Shown piece by piece: positions 43,828 through 54,951 of a DNA stretch of 64,000 bases (the first letter of the stretch is position 1; the number at the start of each line of letters is the position of its first letter). A model generated the notes under the pieces. The model did not search any database. It saw nothing but the letters and a program-made list of their open reading frames with translations, and was not told the DNA's origin. Origin of the DNA: Liquidambar formosana (Eukaryota > Streptophyta > Magnoliopsida > Saxifragales > Altingiaceae); contig CM077834.1 of assembly GCA_039720395.1 (NCBI GenBank), positions 2,128,607 through 2,192,606 on the forward strand, written 5' to 3'. The position numbers and the translations under genes were made by a program.

Positions 43828-45680
43828 TTTGGGTTTTTCCACAAAAATAAAAAATGTTAAGTGTGGCAGAAACTCCGGTGGCCGGAAAATGAGGGCGGCG
43901 AAAATTGAAAAGGTGTAATGATGATTGGCTGCCGGTGAATATGGAGGGAGTTGAGTTGCAGAGAGATATATATAGTGTGAGAAACTAAACGTTGTGATAA
44001 GGAGTTTTTTCAAAGGCAATATGACCGTTGGGGTGGTGGGGCTGGATGTAACCGGTTGTAGAGGGTAATATAGCCGTTACTTGGAAGTACTTGACGGGCT
44101 GACTCGGTGGTTTTGTCGGGTATTCGGGTTTTACATGACCCAAGATTCCTAGGACCGAGGCAACGAGGTCTCGGATAATGTATTCGTTGTCCCATGAGTT
44201 TGTGGATTGTAATTGGATGGTGCAAACCCTTACATCTCATCCCCTCCAGACAATTTAATCTCGGCATTAAATTTGGATCATTTAAAATTATATTTATGAG
44301 ATGTCATTATGTTCATATGGTTTCATTAAATCAAAATCTTAAACAAAACAGTTTAGATATTAAAATGATTCAATGGCTTCGCGCGGTTTATTTCTATCAA
44401 TGTTTTTGCATATGAGGATAAAGCAGCATAATTTAATAGCTTATGACATTTTTAGTTTGTTTTGAGGTTTAAAAGGTTCTATGTAATTTACCTTAGTAAA
44501 AATGTTGAGTTTCTTTTATGAGAGCGGATATTACTTTAATCCTTTCACCATAAAATGCATATGCTTGTGAATAAATTATGCATCAAATGAAATTAATGTG
44601 CGAAGAGACTAATGGGATAACCAAATGAGCCATTTTCTTTTTATAGTAGTAGTGTAGGTTGATATGAGTGCCATCATCGTTTCCTTTCTTCAAATCAAAC
44701 TAAGCTAGAAATTTAATTAAAAATTTGCAAATAAACAACAGATTATGTGGCTTTCTCAAAGTCTAAGATGAGTTATCCATGCTTCACCAAACATCTTTTA
44801 ACTACTCATCGAACAGATTGGTGAAAAATGTTAAATGACAAGATGGACAAATTTAAAATCTTCAAGCTAGCCATTTAAGTTGTCATAAATTGACGAATAA
44901 ATTGGCCACAATTTCATACCAAATAATTAGGAATTAGGATAGTATTTGGCTCCTTACAGTGAAGGAGCAACTGCTTTTCCCTCCTACTCATATTATACCA
45001 TAAGTATAACAAACAAATGAGAATTGATTATGTACATGTATCCTTATATTATGTTATTATAGACATGCATTCATGTGTCCATATATATATATATATATGT
45101 TTATATGTTTATATATTTATATTTACGTGTCCATATATCTGTATCTACATATCTATATTTTTTAAAATTAACTATTATACGTGGCGTAATATAAGTGGAA
45201 AGGAAGAGTAGTTGTTCTTCCACTGTGAAGAGCCAAAGATTGTCCAAATAATTATAAATGGCTGACAAATTCAAAATTTAAAAAATTTGTTCTCTTTTAT
45301 TGAATTAACGAATGTATGACCCAAATTTTCACACCACATTATTTTGATGTGGACCTCTGGTCAAGACTGGAATAAAAATTACAAGGCATCGCCCAATTCA
45401 AAACCCTGAACTAGCTTCCAGATTTGGTACCCATATAGAGGGGGTTGCGCTAGTTGTCCTCACCATTTTCAATGCACACTTCCATTCCCAACTCCCAAGC
45501 CGCCTGCATCCTTTACGTTGTACGCTTGCAAGTTGCAAGTGCCATCAAATTGGTTTTGGAGTTCAATATATGGGTTGATCCCCAAGACTTCTCCATTAAA
45601 AGAGGGAGATATCCACCCAAAAGTGGCCAACACCTATGGGCCTTCGGTATTATGACATCTTTTTGCTTAAAGGAGGAAGG
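43828..45680. other. AGP promoter and intergenic DNA
   Basis: The AGP promoter should lie at 43828-44050; 'tatatatatag' near 43967-43977 is a plausible TATA region on the minus strand. The rest is AT-rich with a TA run (about 45080-45098), and no gene was found. Confidence 0.4.
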
Positions 45681-45688
45681 ATTTTAGG

Positions 45689-45903
45689 GTGTCAGTGGGT
45701 TGGACTCTCTCAGGTGAGTGGATTGGGTGTGTGTGAATCTTACCTTATAAAAAAAAAATAAAAATAAAAAAGAAAAAGAAAAAAAGACCCCACCCAGCCA
45801 CCGTTAGGATCGAAGTCCTATTCTTCAATCCATGATAGGGTTTCAGTGGGTTGCACTCCCTCAGGTGAGTAAATTGGGTGTGTGTGAATCTTACCTAGCC
45901 CAC

Positions 45904-45941
<38 letters not shown>

Positions 45942-45990
45942 CACCCAACCACCATTAGGACCGAAGTCCTTTTCTTCAATCCATGAAGAA
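45689..45990. repeat. two head-to-tail retroposon-like units with A tails
   Basis: A unit with 'cagtgggttg', 'actc-ctcaggtgagt' and 'gggtgtgtgtgaatcttacc', ending in an A-rich tail, occurs at about 45689-45785 and again at 45840-45940, where the tail is about 35 A. Between and after them a shared 'ccaccgttaggatcgaagtc' segment with a box-B-like core follows each tail. This looks like a tandem pair of SINE-like copies or a duplicated one. Confidence 0.5.
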
Positions 45991-46065
45991 TCTAATTAAA
46001 GTCCATGGATACAATTTTTACATTCCTCAATACTTGAATTTGATTTCAATTGAATCCAATGAGCC

Positions 46066-46397
46066 ACACGTATTCTTTGATTAGAGGAACTCCACACACA
46101 CATATACCCTTTCCAATCGATGTGGGATTGGCGCATGTATTTTTTGATTAGAGGAACTCCACACACCCTTTCCAACCGATGTGGGATTGACATACATATT
46201 TTTTTATTAGAGGAACTCCACACACACACACACCAAAAGTGTACACCGACTTTTAGAGGTGCTGAGGACCCTAATAACAAACATACACATACATCGGTTG
46301 GGAAAAGTGTGTGTTCTTTATTAGGGTTTCCAGCACCTTCAAAAGTCGATGTTCACTTTTGTTACGTGTGTGTAGAGTTCTTCTAATAAAAAAAAAA
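46066..46397 (+). mobile_element. A-tailed retroposon with internal fold-back, 14-bp target duplication
   Basis: The 14-mer gaatccaatgagcc stands at 46052-46065 and again at 46398-46411. The 332 bases between end in 'aataaaaaaaaaa'. A 14-bp duplication plus a terminal A tract fits LINE-assisted retroposition. Inside, 46200-46278 and 46318-46394 are arms of a large imperfect hairpin, and 'gattagaggaactccacaca' with a 'tccaa-cgatgtgggattg' block occurs twice as direct repeats before it (about 46078 and 46144). I know no named family with this layout. Confidence 0.7.
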
Positions 46398-46411
46398 GAA
46401 TCCAATGAGCC

Positions 46412-47323
46412 CTATGGCAAATTTTATCTTTTATTGTTTAAAGCGTTTTCTAGACATTTTCAATGCATGTCTTATTTATTTATTTCCTCTAGTTGCTTCC
46501 CAAACTATATCATTAAAGAAATTTATTTTTCAATTTCGGATATATCTTGTGGCTTCACGGGTTCCTTCGTGAAAAAGGTTTCCACTGACCAAGACGGATA
46601 AATGCATAATGTACGTACGTGTGTTTCAACCTTCCCTCTCTTGAAGAATCAAAAGAAGCGAGGTCCATATTTGGGTCTTAGGCCCACCACCTCCGACCCA
46701 AGCCGAACAGCTGTCACCTGGTTATCCTCTTACATGTCAGATCTATACACGAAACCAAAAGGTTCAAAACGAGCCAACAGAGAAATGTAGATCGTTTCCG
46801 TAATTGATCAGCTAACCATTTGTATTTAGGCGGCAGCAGAAGTGACAAAAGGATTTTGTAAAACTGGGGTCATACACGTATCAAGTTGGGTAATAGGCTC
46901 TTAAATTAATGAAATGAAAATAAGGGGCAGTTTGGTTCTTTTATTTTTTAAGTAAGATTTTCAGTTTTTTCTTTTATTTTTAAAAAAATATATATATATA
47001 TATTTTAACAAGCTTATCTAGTCAAATACTGGCTTACTAGTGCTGCACCCAGTAAATTATCGAACTCAAAAGTAAATTTGAGTTTGGCTCGTTACTTTTA
47101 GGAGTAAGTTTATTTGAATTTTTCATCGAATTGATTTCAATTTATTACTCAAATAATTTGATTTCCCTTGTAGCTTTGAAGAAGCATAGCATACCGTTTT
47201 TTGATTATTATTATTATTTTTTTTCCAAAGAAATAGAATGATGAAAATCATATGATTTAATACTAAATATTGATATGGCATGATCAACATGAATATTTAA
47301 GCTTTGACAATTTGATTTTGATC

Positions 47324-47354
<31 letters not shown>

Positions 47355-48060
47355 TGCCATATATGACCAAAATTGCTCTAATCATCATGAATTTTTCTTA
47401 AACTTATACAAGTGAAACTCATATGGGATACTCATTTTTTTGCTGTGATGACAATATGGCAAGATTGGAATGGTTAATATACATATTTTAAACTTAACAT
47501 ACATATTTTGCTTAACAAAAAAAAAAAAAAAGAAAAAAAAAAAGAAAAAAGATGTGAATGGGTTAAACTCACCAAAATATGTATTTCCTCTATCTTGTTA
47601 ATTGTAAACGAAACAAATAGGGTTTAAGTTGAAAAGTAAGTTGTTCAGTTTCATTCCGATAAATTAAGAAATTTAAAATTAATGTTTGAATTTGACTTGT
47701 GTATTAGTGAATTTGAAATAATCTTTTATCAAATCAATTTTGAATAGTTTATATATATATTGAAAATATTGACGAGGTTGTGTAGTTGTATGGCTCCCAA
47801 GCTTTTATTTTTTATTTTTTTATTTGTAATGATTAAGATATCTATACTAATTTGCGCACACTTCGATTAAATCTCTCCAAGATTTAACTTGACTTGATAA
47901 ATTACGGAGGTCAAAAACAAGTTAAATATTGAGATTTAAGAGTGCGCAGCGCGCACCCAAGTTCACGTTAGCAATTCCGAGTACTTAAATCACAGAGAAA
48001 TTAGAAATGTCCATCTTCTATCTCCCCACTTTATCGCATAACTTTCCAGATTAGGGTTTG
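46412..48060. other. intergenic DNA and promoter of the CFI68-like gene
   Basis: AT-rich with TA runs (46988-47003 and 47322-47347) and an A-rich block at 47517-47550. The 5' leader of the next gene probably starts around 48000, before 'tagggtttgctccgactcc'. No other gene is seen. Confidence 0.4.
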
Positions 48061-48223
48061 CTCCGACTCCCTCTTTGTTTCCTGGTAAGATCTCTGCAAC
48101 TTTCTCTCCGATTCTTCGTTTTATGTTTTATTTATTTCTTGAAACATGTTCTCAACTGGTTTCTGAAAACACTTTGATAACCAAGAAAACGTTTTCTCGT
48201 AAAAACCCTAGAGAGAAAAAACC

Positions 48224-50410
48224 ATGGACGAAGCTGAAGGAGTAGGAGAAGGGTTCGGCGACGGAGGAGATCCCAACGAGCAGTTCCATCGGAACGAAGC
48301 GATCTCCGCCGTCACCGATGACGGGTTTCTTGGGGAAGAAGACGATGACTACGAAGATCTTTACAATGATGTTAATGTCGGCGAGGGGTTTTTACAATCT
48401 ATGAGAAAGAATGATGAATTAGGGTTTAGAAATGAGGAGCAGGAGGAAGTGGAGGAGAAGAAAGTTGAACCGCTGCCGCCCACGCCTGCGGCGGTGGTGG
48501 CGGAGAGTGTTAGTTTTTCGATACCCGGTGTTGGCGGTGCTGCCGGTGGTGGTGGAGAGAGGGATAATGGTGGGTCTAGGGTTCCTGGGAGAGTAGAGGG
48601 GTTTCAGAATCAGGGGATGAGAGGGAATGAGATGGGTGTGAGAGGACCAGGGCAGCCAATGGGTGGAGGAGGAATTAGGATTAAGCTAGAGCCGGGATTG
48701 GGTAAGATGAGTGATTTGGAGGAGCAGAATGTGAGTAGTAGTGTTGGGGGTCAAGGGATTGCGCAGCACTCTCATGCTGGTGTAGTCAACGCAGTTAAAG
48801 TGGAAAATGTAGGAAATGACGTTTTGATGAGGCAAGGAGCAGGAGGAGGGAATATGAATGTGAACAGTATTGGTGGGAATGGGGTTGGGAATGGTGGTAT
48901 TGGTGTTGGTGTTGGTGTTGGTGGGGGTGGGGGTGGGGGCGGGGGCGGGGGCGGGGGTGGTGGCGGTTTTGGTGGTGGTGGAGGAGGGGGTGGGGGGACA
49001 ATACTTTTTGTTGGTGATTTGCATTGGTGGACGACGGATGCGGAGCTTGAGACAGAGCTTTGTAAGTATGGGCCAGTGAAGGAGGTGAAGTTTTTTGATG
49101 AGAAGGCAAGTGGGAAGTCTAAAGGATATTGCCAGGTCGAGTTTTGTGATCCTTCTGCAGCCAATGCTTGCAAGGAGGGAATGAATGGGCATGTCTTTAA
49201 TGGGCGGCCGTGTGTCGTTGCTTATGCATCGCCATATAGTGTTAAGAGAATGGGAGAGGCCCAGGTGAATAGGAATCAACAGATGGCACAGGGCACTCTT
49301 GCTCAAGCTAGGAGGGGACCTAATGATACTGGGGGTAAGACCGGTAACAACAACGCTGCAACGGGTGGAAATTATCAGGGTGGGGATAACAATAGAGGTT
49401 ATGGGAGAGGTAATTGGGGGAGAGGCAATGGCCAAGGGATGGGAAATAGAGGGCCAGTCGGTCCGATGAGAAATAGGGTTGGTGGGATAGGTGGGAGAGG
49501 TATAATGGGGAATGGTGGAAATGGATTTGGGCAGGGAATTGGCGCAACCCCTCCTTTGTTGCACCCTCAAACAATGATGGGTCAGGGTTTTGATCCAGCT
49601 TTTGGAGCACCTATGGGGAGAATGGGCAGTTATGGAGGCTTTCCTGCTGCTCCTACACCACCCTTTTCTGGAATTTTGTCTTCATTCCCGCCTGTGGGAG
49701 GTGTTGGTTTGCCTGGAGTAGCTCCTCATGTGAATCCAGCATTCTTTGGCAGAGGGATGCCCATGAATGGAATGGGAATGATGCCCACATCAGGTGTTGA
49801 GGGACCAAATATGGGGATGTGGTCAGATCCAAATATGGCTGGATGGGCTGGCGAGGAGCATGGTGGGAGAGTTGGGGAATCTAGTTATGGGGAAGAAGCT
49901 GCATCTGACCATCAGTATGGTGAGGTAGGTCATGATAGAGTGGGTTGGCAAGGTGGCATGAAGGAAAAAGATAGAGGTCCAGAGAGGGACTGGTCTGGGT
50001 CTTCTGATAGAAGGTATCGAGATGATAGAGAACCTGGGTTTGATAGAGATATGCCGAGAGAAAAAGAAATGGTCCAGGATCGTGATTGGTCAGAAAGAAG
50101 GCATCGTGCTGATAGAGATATTAGTCGAGATCGGGACAGGGAGCGTTCTCATGATCGGGAACGTTCTCGCGATCGCGATCGTGATAGGGATCGCGATCGC
50201 GATCGTGACCGTGACCGATATAGGGATGACAGAGACAAATATGTGGATCATCATAGGTACAGGGACCGTGAACCAGAGCATGATGATGAATGGGAGAAAG
50301 GACGGTCATCAAGGACTCACAGCAAGTCACGGTTACCTCATGAGGAAGATCAACGCTCAAGATCAAGGGATGCAGAATATGGGAAGAGGCGACGGGTTAC
50401 CTCGGATTAA
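48224..50410 (+). CDS. CFI68: CFI68-like RNA-binding protein of pre-mRNA cleavage factor I
   Basis: A single-exon protein of 728 residues, probably the large subunit of cleavage factor I, which binds pre-mRNA and helps select poly(A) sites in the nucleus. The acidic N-terminus (EEDDDYEDLYNDVNVGEGFLQ, about 38-60) is typical of the family. A Gly-only linker (about 225-255) precedes one RRM (about 257-336) with RNP2 LFVGDL and RNP1 KGYCQVEF. Then come Gly/Asn/Arg-rich RGG-like parts (about 370-440), a Gly/Met/Pro-rich segment (440-560) and a C-terminal Arg/Asp/Ser tail (about 575-728) with many RD and DRDR dipeptides, which in CFIm68-type proteins binds other splicing or cleavage factors. The start codon sits in good context (accatgg). 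A possible leader intron donor lies at about 48084. Neighbouring BAM4 and the Arabidopsis gene order support the assignment. Length and frame are intact. Confidence 0.9.
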   Translation: MDEAEGVGEGFGDGGDPNEQFHRNEAISAVTDDGFLGEEDDDYEDLYNDVNVGEGFLQSMRKNDELGFRNEEQEEVEEKKVEPLPPTPAAVVAESVSFSIPGVGGAAGGGGERDNGGSRVPGRVEGFQNQGMRGNEMGVRGPGQPMGGGGIRIKLEPGLGKMSDLEEQNVSSSVGGQGIAQHSHAGVVNAVKVENVGNDVLMRQGAGGGNMNVNSIGGNGVGNGGIGVGVGVGGGGGGGGGGGGGGGGFGGGGGGGGGTILFVGDLHWWTTDAELETELCKYGPVKEVKFFDEKASGKSKGYCQVEFCDPSAANACKEGMNGHVFNGRPCVVAYASPYSVKRMGEAQVNRNQQMAQGTLAQARRGPNDTGGKTGNNNAATGGNYQGGDNNRGYGRGNWGRGNGQGMGNRGPVGPMRNRVGGIGGRGIMGNGGNGFGQGIGATPPLLHPQTMMGQGFDPAFGAPMGRMGSYGGFPAAPTPPFSGILSSFPPVGGVGLPGVAPHVNPAFFGRGMPMNGMGMMPTSGVEGPNMGMWSDPNMAGWAGEEHGGRVGESSYGEEAASDHQYGEVGHDRVGWQGGMKEKDRGPERDWSGSSDRRYRDDREPGFDRDMPREKEMVQDRDWSERRHRADRDISRDRDRERSHDRERSRDRDRDRDRDRDRDRDRYRDDRDKYVDHHRYRDREPEHDDEWEKGRSSRTHSKSRLPHEEDQRSRSRDAEYGKRRRVTSD

Positions 50411-53270
50411 CCTAAGCTGATTCTTCTTTTCTTTGGGACTCTTCATCCCAAAAGTCTAAAACAAAAACTAAACATAGTGTCGGTTCGTCATGCTCATTTG
50501 AACTCTCTTCCAAGTGGTGGTCCTCCGGTCCTGGATTTGTTGGACAGCTGTTTTCACTTCATTTTCCGATATCTCTTGATTGCTTCTTTTTTCAAGGAGC
50601 GGTTTCGTTCTTGCATGGAAAAAGTAAGTCCCTGAGCTGTGGTCTTTTAATGTAAATCTTTTTCTCCTCTCATTTATATTAATACAAAAAAAATAAAATC
50701 CATGAATCTTTCTTGGATGCACCATACTTGGTTGTGCACATAGGTTATTGTGTTATTCATGCTTTGTCGTTTTTTAGCCAGTTAAATACTGGTGCATCGT
50801 ACATAAGTGCATACTACATATGATGATATCTACACTAAGCCTTGTGCACATAGGGAGCTGTGTTATTCATGCTTTGTGGTTTTTGAACCAGTTAAATATG
50901 AGTGCATCATACATCTGATGATATCTACGCTAATCCTTTTTCACATTAGTGATTTTTAATGCCCTTTTTTCCCCCTTTCAAATAGGCTCCTATATTTGTT
51001 GACTTCGTTAAATCTTATGTATAGGTGGATTTTTTTTAAAAAAAATTTAAAAACAAGATATGGGTGGAGGTCCCTCTCTCTTTCTTCCTCTCTCTCTCAC
51101 ACACACACCCACACACAAAAGGTTGATATTTAGTTGCTCCACACTTCAGAGTTGGTAAACCCATCTATTTATCACTTCTCAAAATCTAAAAGAAAACATC
51201 CACTATTGAGGAATGAAGTTTTTTGTTCATTGTTCCCTGCCTACTTCATATTTCTGTTAAATCTTCACTGGATGATGGTATGAGAATTTTTTTCAAATTG
51301 GTGGGGAACATCTGTTGCATGCGCATTGTCGTTTGCATCCCTTTACAGCTTTTACTTTCAGAAAGTGTGACAGAGCCTGTTACCAGCAGCCATATCAGCC
51401 AATTGGAGAAAAACTTGGAAATCAGTGTTATTTAATTCTACTGCACTGAAATAAAATCATCGCAAAATGCATTTTATAACTTTTTTCAGTGGTCAGTTCA
51501 GCAAAGCAGAGTGAATCACATTTTGGTAACAGCCACATCTACCTTAATTAGTGAAAGCACAATGTAGGTAGCATGGGGAAACATACCCAAATTAAGGATA
51601 CTTTTCAATACAGGTGTCTTTAGTTTTAGGCTCTTAGTGGGTGCATTACTTTTCTACTTGCTGTTTCATTGGTGCTTGTTGCCGTGATATGCTTGCTCAT
51701 TTTTCCCGTAGATCATAAGCTAGGAGTCCTCAATTTCAATTTACTTAGGCTCAGTTTATTGCAATGGAAATCATTTCCTCTTTAATAAATAACGAGAAAA
51801 GAAAAGAAAAGGAAATATATGTTAGTTTTAAATAGTGACATCTATGGTATATACATGTGCTTTTCTTCTGTGGGACAAAAGACGTAGAAACAACTTTAAA
51901 ATTTTTTCTTATATTTTAACACATACATATCTTTTACAAAGTTTTCTTGGAACAAGTCTTAACTCACGTAGGTAACCAGCTGAAACAAGATCTTTCTACC
52001 TGAAACTGAGTTCGATTGCTTAAAACTTCCTGGTGGTGAAATATTGCAGTTCCAGACGTTTGATGACTGTTAGACTCATATTTGAAACTTGATGCAAGTT
52101 GCTACTGCAATTTACTGGACTTTGATGCTCTGCCATCATGTTGCTCTTTAGAATAACTATGGCCACTTAATCTAGTAAGGTTCCTAGCATCAGAGGTTTC
52201 AACTAAAATTGTAACAGTTGACTACTGTGAAGTAGGGTTATTTTTATTAAAATAAAAAATTCCCTTCAAATTTTTTAGTTGATATTATGCTCTTCTATGC
52301 TAGAATCTGTTATTTCTTTCCTTTGATTGTGTTGAGAAGTAGATTGCTTATTGCGAATAGTACTCTCACCTATTTCTTTGATTCATAGCTTGAAGGACAT
52401 TTGATTTTGAAAACTGAAGCTGTTCAGCAGAACTTTGAGCTTTCTTGGAGATGAAGAGGACCTCAACCTTCTATCATGTCAGGGAGACCTTCTATCATGT
52501 CAGGGAGACAATGGATGCTGTTACCTCCTCTTTGCCGACGTTGATGTAGAAGTGGAACTTTCTCTTTAAGTTTTTAGCCTTTCTTTGGATTCATTGTTTT
52601 AGTTTATTAACACTTGAACAGACCAATGTTGTGGATGAATTATGGCCTGAGATTGCTGAAGTCTGAGATGTGGTAGATTTCTTTAGAACTTACTGTTTGA
52701 ATGTGATGTAATAGGATTTAGCACAACGGATGTTACTAATGTGCCTTTTTTGATTTGATGTTTGTTGTATCAGTTTCAACCCCTTTTTTAGTTTTGGGTA
52801 TACCCTGTTGACCAATCAACTTTTTTTTGTGTGTGAAGAAGATGTAGAAAACCCTAATCATTCAATTATTGCACTTATTTGGAATCCTGAGAATTGTATA
52901 TATTGGATATTGGCCTATCAGAGTTTCATAATGTGTTTCTGTTTGTGTTTGATTCTCCCCCTCCTCCCTCTTCCCCTTTTTCTTTCCTTTCTTGTTCCTC
53001 TTTCTGTTTTCTTTCTTTTTAGTCCCTTGCCAATTCAGGATTTTCATTTCGTTTGCTTGATTTGCAACCCGGTTCAAATGAGGCAAAATTATTTTGGGGT
53101 GTGACATGGTCAAGCAACCAAGGATGATCACTCACAGACCAAATAGCAAGCTTGGTTTTGTTTTTCAGGTTTGGTCTCTGAATAATTTTGAGATTCGAAA
53201 AAACACAAGTTTGTGTCTTTCGGAATCTTGTGGCAATTGCAGCATCTTTCCTTAAAAAAAAGAAAAAAAA
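50411..53270. other. 3' flank of the CFI68-like gene, possibly spliced 3' UTR
   Basis: No coding frame of known type is seen. Two duplications are present: about 115 bases around 50734 and 50841 ('tgtgttattcatgctttgt'), and 21 bases twice at about 52467-52510 ('accttctatcatgtcaggga'). The segment 52390-52560 is GC-richer and could be a distal 3' UTR exon. Confidence 0.35.
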
Positions 53271-53279
53271 AAAAAAAAT

Positions 53280-53480
53280 CTTTCAAAGGTATAATGTTGC
53301 AGCTAGTGCCTGAGATTCTCTATCATCTCCACATGAGTGGAAATTATGGAGAATAGCATTTACCTCCGTTACATGGTTTCTGAATGCTGATGTAGTAGTG
53401 ATGCTCTCATGGGGATGTTCCTTCTTGTAACTGCTTATTGTCTTTTCATGGGACTCATTCGATTCTACCTCCATTATTAT
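53280..53480 (-). other. unrecognised 63-codon open frame
   Basis: A minus-strand frame (MEVESNESHEKTISSYKKEH and on) has ordinary amino-acid composition, unlike the low-complexity frames around it, but I recognise no family. It could be a piece of a decayed gene. Confidence 0.2.
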
Positions 53481-53499
53481 TGCTCAGAGGGCTAGAGGA

Positions 53500-54123
53500 A
53501 GGAATAGGTTGCTATGCCTTGACCACTAAAAAACCAAACCGAGTTCACCTTGTATTCTCCGTGAAAGATGGCGTTGCAATTCTTTTGGGGCCGCAATTTC
53601 CCACATGAAATTCATCCTTTTTGAATCCCTTCATAAAAGCCCACATCAGGCTTCCACCAGGGGTTGAACGTGATCACATCGACAAGCCCTTCAAATCCCA
53701 ACTGATTAGGACCCACACAGAGACAGTCCAAGATTGTACCTAGACATGTCTAGTACTGGAGAGGATCCATGCCCTTCGAATTGATGATGAAGATATTCTT
53801 AGGGTAATCTTGGATAACCATAGCTGAATAATAATGACCATATTTCAAATCTTATATCAACTCAAACTTATCACTTGCCTAAGTCAAATATTCAAATAAA
53901 TCTAATCTAATAAATTATTTATTCAAATACCTAATATAGATAATTATTTATTAATATAAATATCTAAAATATATAATAGTAACTTATTATTATGGAGTGC
54001 CATCTATTGTACTACAATTCTCCCAATATATAATTGGGTACGTATCATAACCATAGCTGAATAACCATACGTATACACACTAAACCCTAGAGCTGAATAC
54101 CCAGATATCACAGAATATCTGTG
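53500..54123. other. promoter region of the first I29 gene
   Basis: AT-rich, with nothing definite. The motif 'actaaaccctagagct' just before the first exon (about 54079) recurs at about 59800, downstream of the second I29 copy, hinting at a further piece of the duplicated unit there. Confidence 0.35.
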
Positions 54124-54951
54124 ATGTTTCGATCTAACAGACTCATCTCCTTCATCTCCACTACCCACCAACTTGCAAACCCTATCAGACGACAACCAAT
54201 CATCTCCTCTGCATCTCCGGTCAATGCTCAGCCTCCTCCGCCGCCGCCACATTATTCTACTACACCACCACGTCGGCCGAAGCGTTCGACTTCTCGTCCA
54301 CCTCGGACCAAGGACGTTCACGCCTCTTCCGGTTCGGATTCCCTCCCCCTTTTTCTAAATCTAGTATTGTCGTTCGTTTGGTTGCTGAGAATCTTAGGAA
54401 ATGAAAGTGAAACAAATTCTATATCTGAATTTTTACCATTGTTTAATTAGGACAGAAGAATATGAAAAACCTCACTCTGATTAGTGGACTTTTCATTTCT
54501 CTGAAACCAAAACAGCATATAATTTGAGATAAATAGATTTCATTTTCATTTGTTCTCCTCCATTTTCTGGGAAGCCAAACATATGTCTATTGATATTTGT
54601 ATATATATTTCAGTTATCCATATGAATCCCATACAGAAACATTCTATTGATTTCGATGAAAAGGACATGGCTTCAGAAGAGAGCCTGTGGGACTTATACG
54701 AGAGGTGGATTAGCCACCACAAGGTTTCTCGAACCCTTGAAGACAAGCAAAAGCGTTTCGTTAACTTTAAGAGGCGTGTGAGAGATATTCACGACGCAAA
54801 CCAATTGGGAACTTCATGCGTGTTCGGGCTCAATGAATTTTCGGATTGGCACACCTCTGAGCTATACCCTCCGGTTGAGGGTTTCGTCATCCCACCTCGA
54901 CCTAAATTCAACCGTTCACGCAAGGAGAATGCTGTAAGTTACCAAGACTAG
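54124..54951 (+). CDS. stand-alone cysteine-protease propeptide (I29) protein with organelle-type leader
   Basis: Predicted two exons, 54124-54331 and 54614-54951, total 181 residues; the phases match (donor after one base of a codon, acceptor TTTCAG). Exon 1 encodes MFRSNRLISFISTTHQLANP and a Ser/Arg/Pro-rich stretch with no acidic residue until about position 62, like a mitochondrial or plastid presequence. Exon 2 encodes an inhibitor I29 domain: SLWDLYERWISHHKVSRTL, an ERFNIN-like helix (KQKRFVNF...IHDAN, with Asp for the first Glu and Arg for the first Asn) and the GxNxFxD motif GLNEFSD. The frame stops 35-40 residues later, so there is no catalytic papain domain. In papain-like proteases this segment blocks the active site and guides folding; free-standing versions such as Drosophila crammer and mouse CTLA-2 inhibit cathepsins. 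The product could be such an inhibitor. The donor is weak (gttcgg), so the leader exon is less certain than the domain. Confidence 0.65.

Noticed and set aside
48686..49570. A 294-codon minus-strand frame
   Set aside because: Antisense shadow of the Gly-rich CFI68-like coding sequence; no family resemblance.
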